From the NCBI GenBank assembly GCA_017442465.1, contig JAFRZQ010000143.1, positions 1 through 6,323 of the forward strand: a stretch of 6,323 nt of DNA, in the 5' to 3' direction. The number at the start of each line of letters is the position of its first letter. The stretch's first letter is position 1. Below are positions 5,486 to 6,323 of the stretch, piece by piece. A model generated the notes under the pieces. That model did no database searches and was not told where the DNA came from. It was given only the letters and a program-made list of their open reading frames with translations. The position numbers and the translations under genes are program-made. This stretch comes from Anaerotignum sp. (GTDB taxonomy: Bacteria; Bacillota; Clostridia; Lachnospirales; Anaerotignaceae).

Positions 5486-6323
5486 ATGGATGAACTGGAA
5501 ATGAAAGAAGAATTGGAACAGGAAGCTGTTGCAGAGGAAATAGAAGAAACTGTGGAAGAAGAAATTTCTGAAACAGAGGAAATGGGGGAATTTGCGGAAG
5601 AAACTACTGTAAAACAGGAAAAAGGCAGCAGCAATATTCTTGGCATTATTGTAGGCTTGGTGCTGTTCGTCGCTTTTCTGGCAGTGGTGTGGATGAGCCC
5701 TGTGGGAAACAGCATGAAGGATACAGGCGTGCTGTATGCCAAGGATAATGATCTGTATTTCTATGATCTGAAAAATGAACCTTATCTGCTGCAGGAAGGC
5801 ATTTCTGCCGGCGGCGGTTATCATTATTTCTATTCTGCGTGGGGGGCAGAAGTGACAAAATCCAGTGACTGGGTTTATTATACTGCGAATATCGATGCTA
5901 CCGGTGCTGGGGACCTGTATCGCTCTGATGCGAAGGTTACAGGAAACGATGTGCATTTGATCGACAGCAATGTTTATGATTATCAGACCAGTGAGGATGG
6001 CAAGGTTGTCGCTTATCTGGCAATGAAAGAAGATTCTCTGGAACTGCGTTATTCTGAGGGTGGCGAAAATTGGGTCGCTGCAGAAGGAATGCACCTGGAG
6101 GATAACGGATACAGTCTGAGTGCTGACGGTAAATATCTGGTTTATAAGGATGCCTATGATATGCTGTGTGCGAAAACAATTGATAGTGATGAAACTGCAA
6201 CAAAACTGACAGATGACTGTCCCCTGTATACGCTGGCGGAAGATACCCTGTACTTTGTTTCCAAAGTGGGCAGTATGTATAATATTTACAGCTATGATTT
6301 CAAAAACGAGCCAGTACTGGTGG
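5486..6323 (+). CDS. Membrane protein with acidic cytoplasmic tail and propeller-like extracytoplasmic domain, 3' end outside window
   Basis: The frame is open from the ATG at 5486 to the right edge without a stop; 279 residues are visible. Residues 1-46 are extremely acidic (20 Glu, 1 Asp, only 3 Lys). One hydrophobic helix follows (about 51-70, ILGIIVGLVLFVAF onwards), giving a single-pass protein with the acidic tail inside. The rest (from about 80) is rich in Tyr, Asp and Gly and repeats a pattern of short beta strands: VLYAKDNDLYFYDLKNEP (82-99), DGKVVAYLA (171-179), DGKYLVYKD (214-222) and DTLYFVSKVGSMYNIYSYDFKNEP (253-276). The motif Y-D-x-K-N-E-P-x-L appears twice (93-101 and 270-278). 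This looks like a beta-propeller of the TolB/PD40 or DUF5050 kind, seen in many clostridial surface proteins. No enzymatic motif is visible. Function is unknown; ligand binding or envelope sensing is possible. It follows the basic protein gene by 39 nt. Confidence 0.85.
   Translation, partial: MDELEMKEELEQEAVAEEIEETVEEEISETEEMGEFAEETTVKQEKGSSNILGIIVGLVLFVAFLAVVWMSPVGNSMKDTGVLYAKDNDLYFYDLKNEPYLLQEGISAGGGYHYFYSAWGAEVTKSSDWVYYTANIDATGAGDLYRSDAKVTGNDVHLIDSNVYDYQTSEDGKVVAYLAMKEDSLELRYSEGGENWVAAEGMHLEDNGYSLSADGKYLVYKDAYDMLCAKTIDSDETATKLTDDCPLYTLAEDTLYFVSKVGSMYNIYSYDFKNEPVLV

Noticed and set aside
5465..6094. Minus-strand frame of 209 codons opposite the membrane protein
   Set aside because: The plus frame has a strong ribosome site, a membrane helix and repeat motifs; the minus frame has none of these, and its Phe/Ser/His-rich end mirrors the Glu-rich tail.

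Overview
The window looks like a chromosomal segment of an anaerobic Firmicute, most likely a Clostridia member near Lachnospiraceae. This is inferred from moderate GC coding sequence with AT-rich intergenic DNA, strong GGAGG-type ribosome binding sites, sigma-A-like promoters, and clostridial-looking proteins (an AlaX-L editing protein, a DUF2161 protein, an M23 peptidase). There is no rRNA, tRNA, IS element, CRISPR array or phage gene. No stretch longer than about 195 bases lacks a gene.

Layout. (1) Positions 2-1132, plus strand: the 3' part of an alanyl-tRNA editing protein (AlaX-L type); only its extreme N-terminus lies outside the window. (2) Positions 1211-4227, plus strand: a tight four-gene run consisting of an Xaa-Pro aminopeptidase (PepP/M24B), a DUF2161 PD-(D/E)XK-like protein, a small YccF membrane protein and a SanA-type DUF218 envelope protein. 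Neighbouring genes overlap by 8 and 4 nt, or are 14 nt apart, so they are probably one operon from a promoter near 1157-1186. The run ends at a hairpin terminator at 4230-4264. (3) Positions 4266-4979, minus strand: a secreted M23 (LytM-type) peptidase convergent with the operon and sharing that terminator, which reads well in both directions. (4) Positions 4980-5173: a divergent AT-rich promoter region. (5) Positions 5174-5446, plus strand: a very basic Lys/Ala-rich protein of 90 aa. It is followed after 39 nt by a gene running off the right end (5486-6323). That gene encodes a membrane protein with a very acidic cytoplasmic N-terminus, one transmembrane helix and an extracytoplasmic domain that looks like a beta-propeller.

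How the genes may work together. The left part is housekeeping: tRNA proofreading and peptide turnover. From the YccF gene rightwards the theme is the cell envelope (YccF, SanA, M23 peptidase, membrane propeller protein). The least explained part is the 5174-6323 pair, where a polycationic small protein is encoded next to a membrane protein with a polyanionic cytoplasmic tail. This is the best candidate for something undescribed, but a functional link is only a hypothesis. Otherwise the window is ordinary chromosome, with no clear defence or mobile system.
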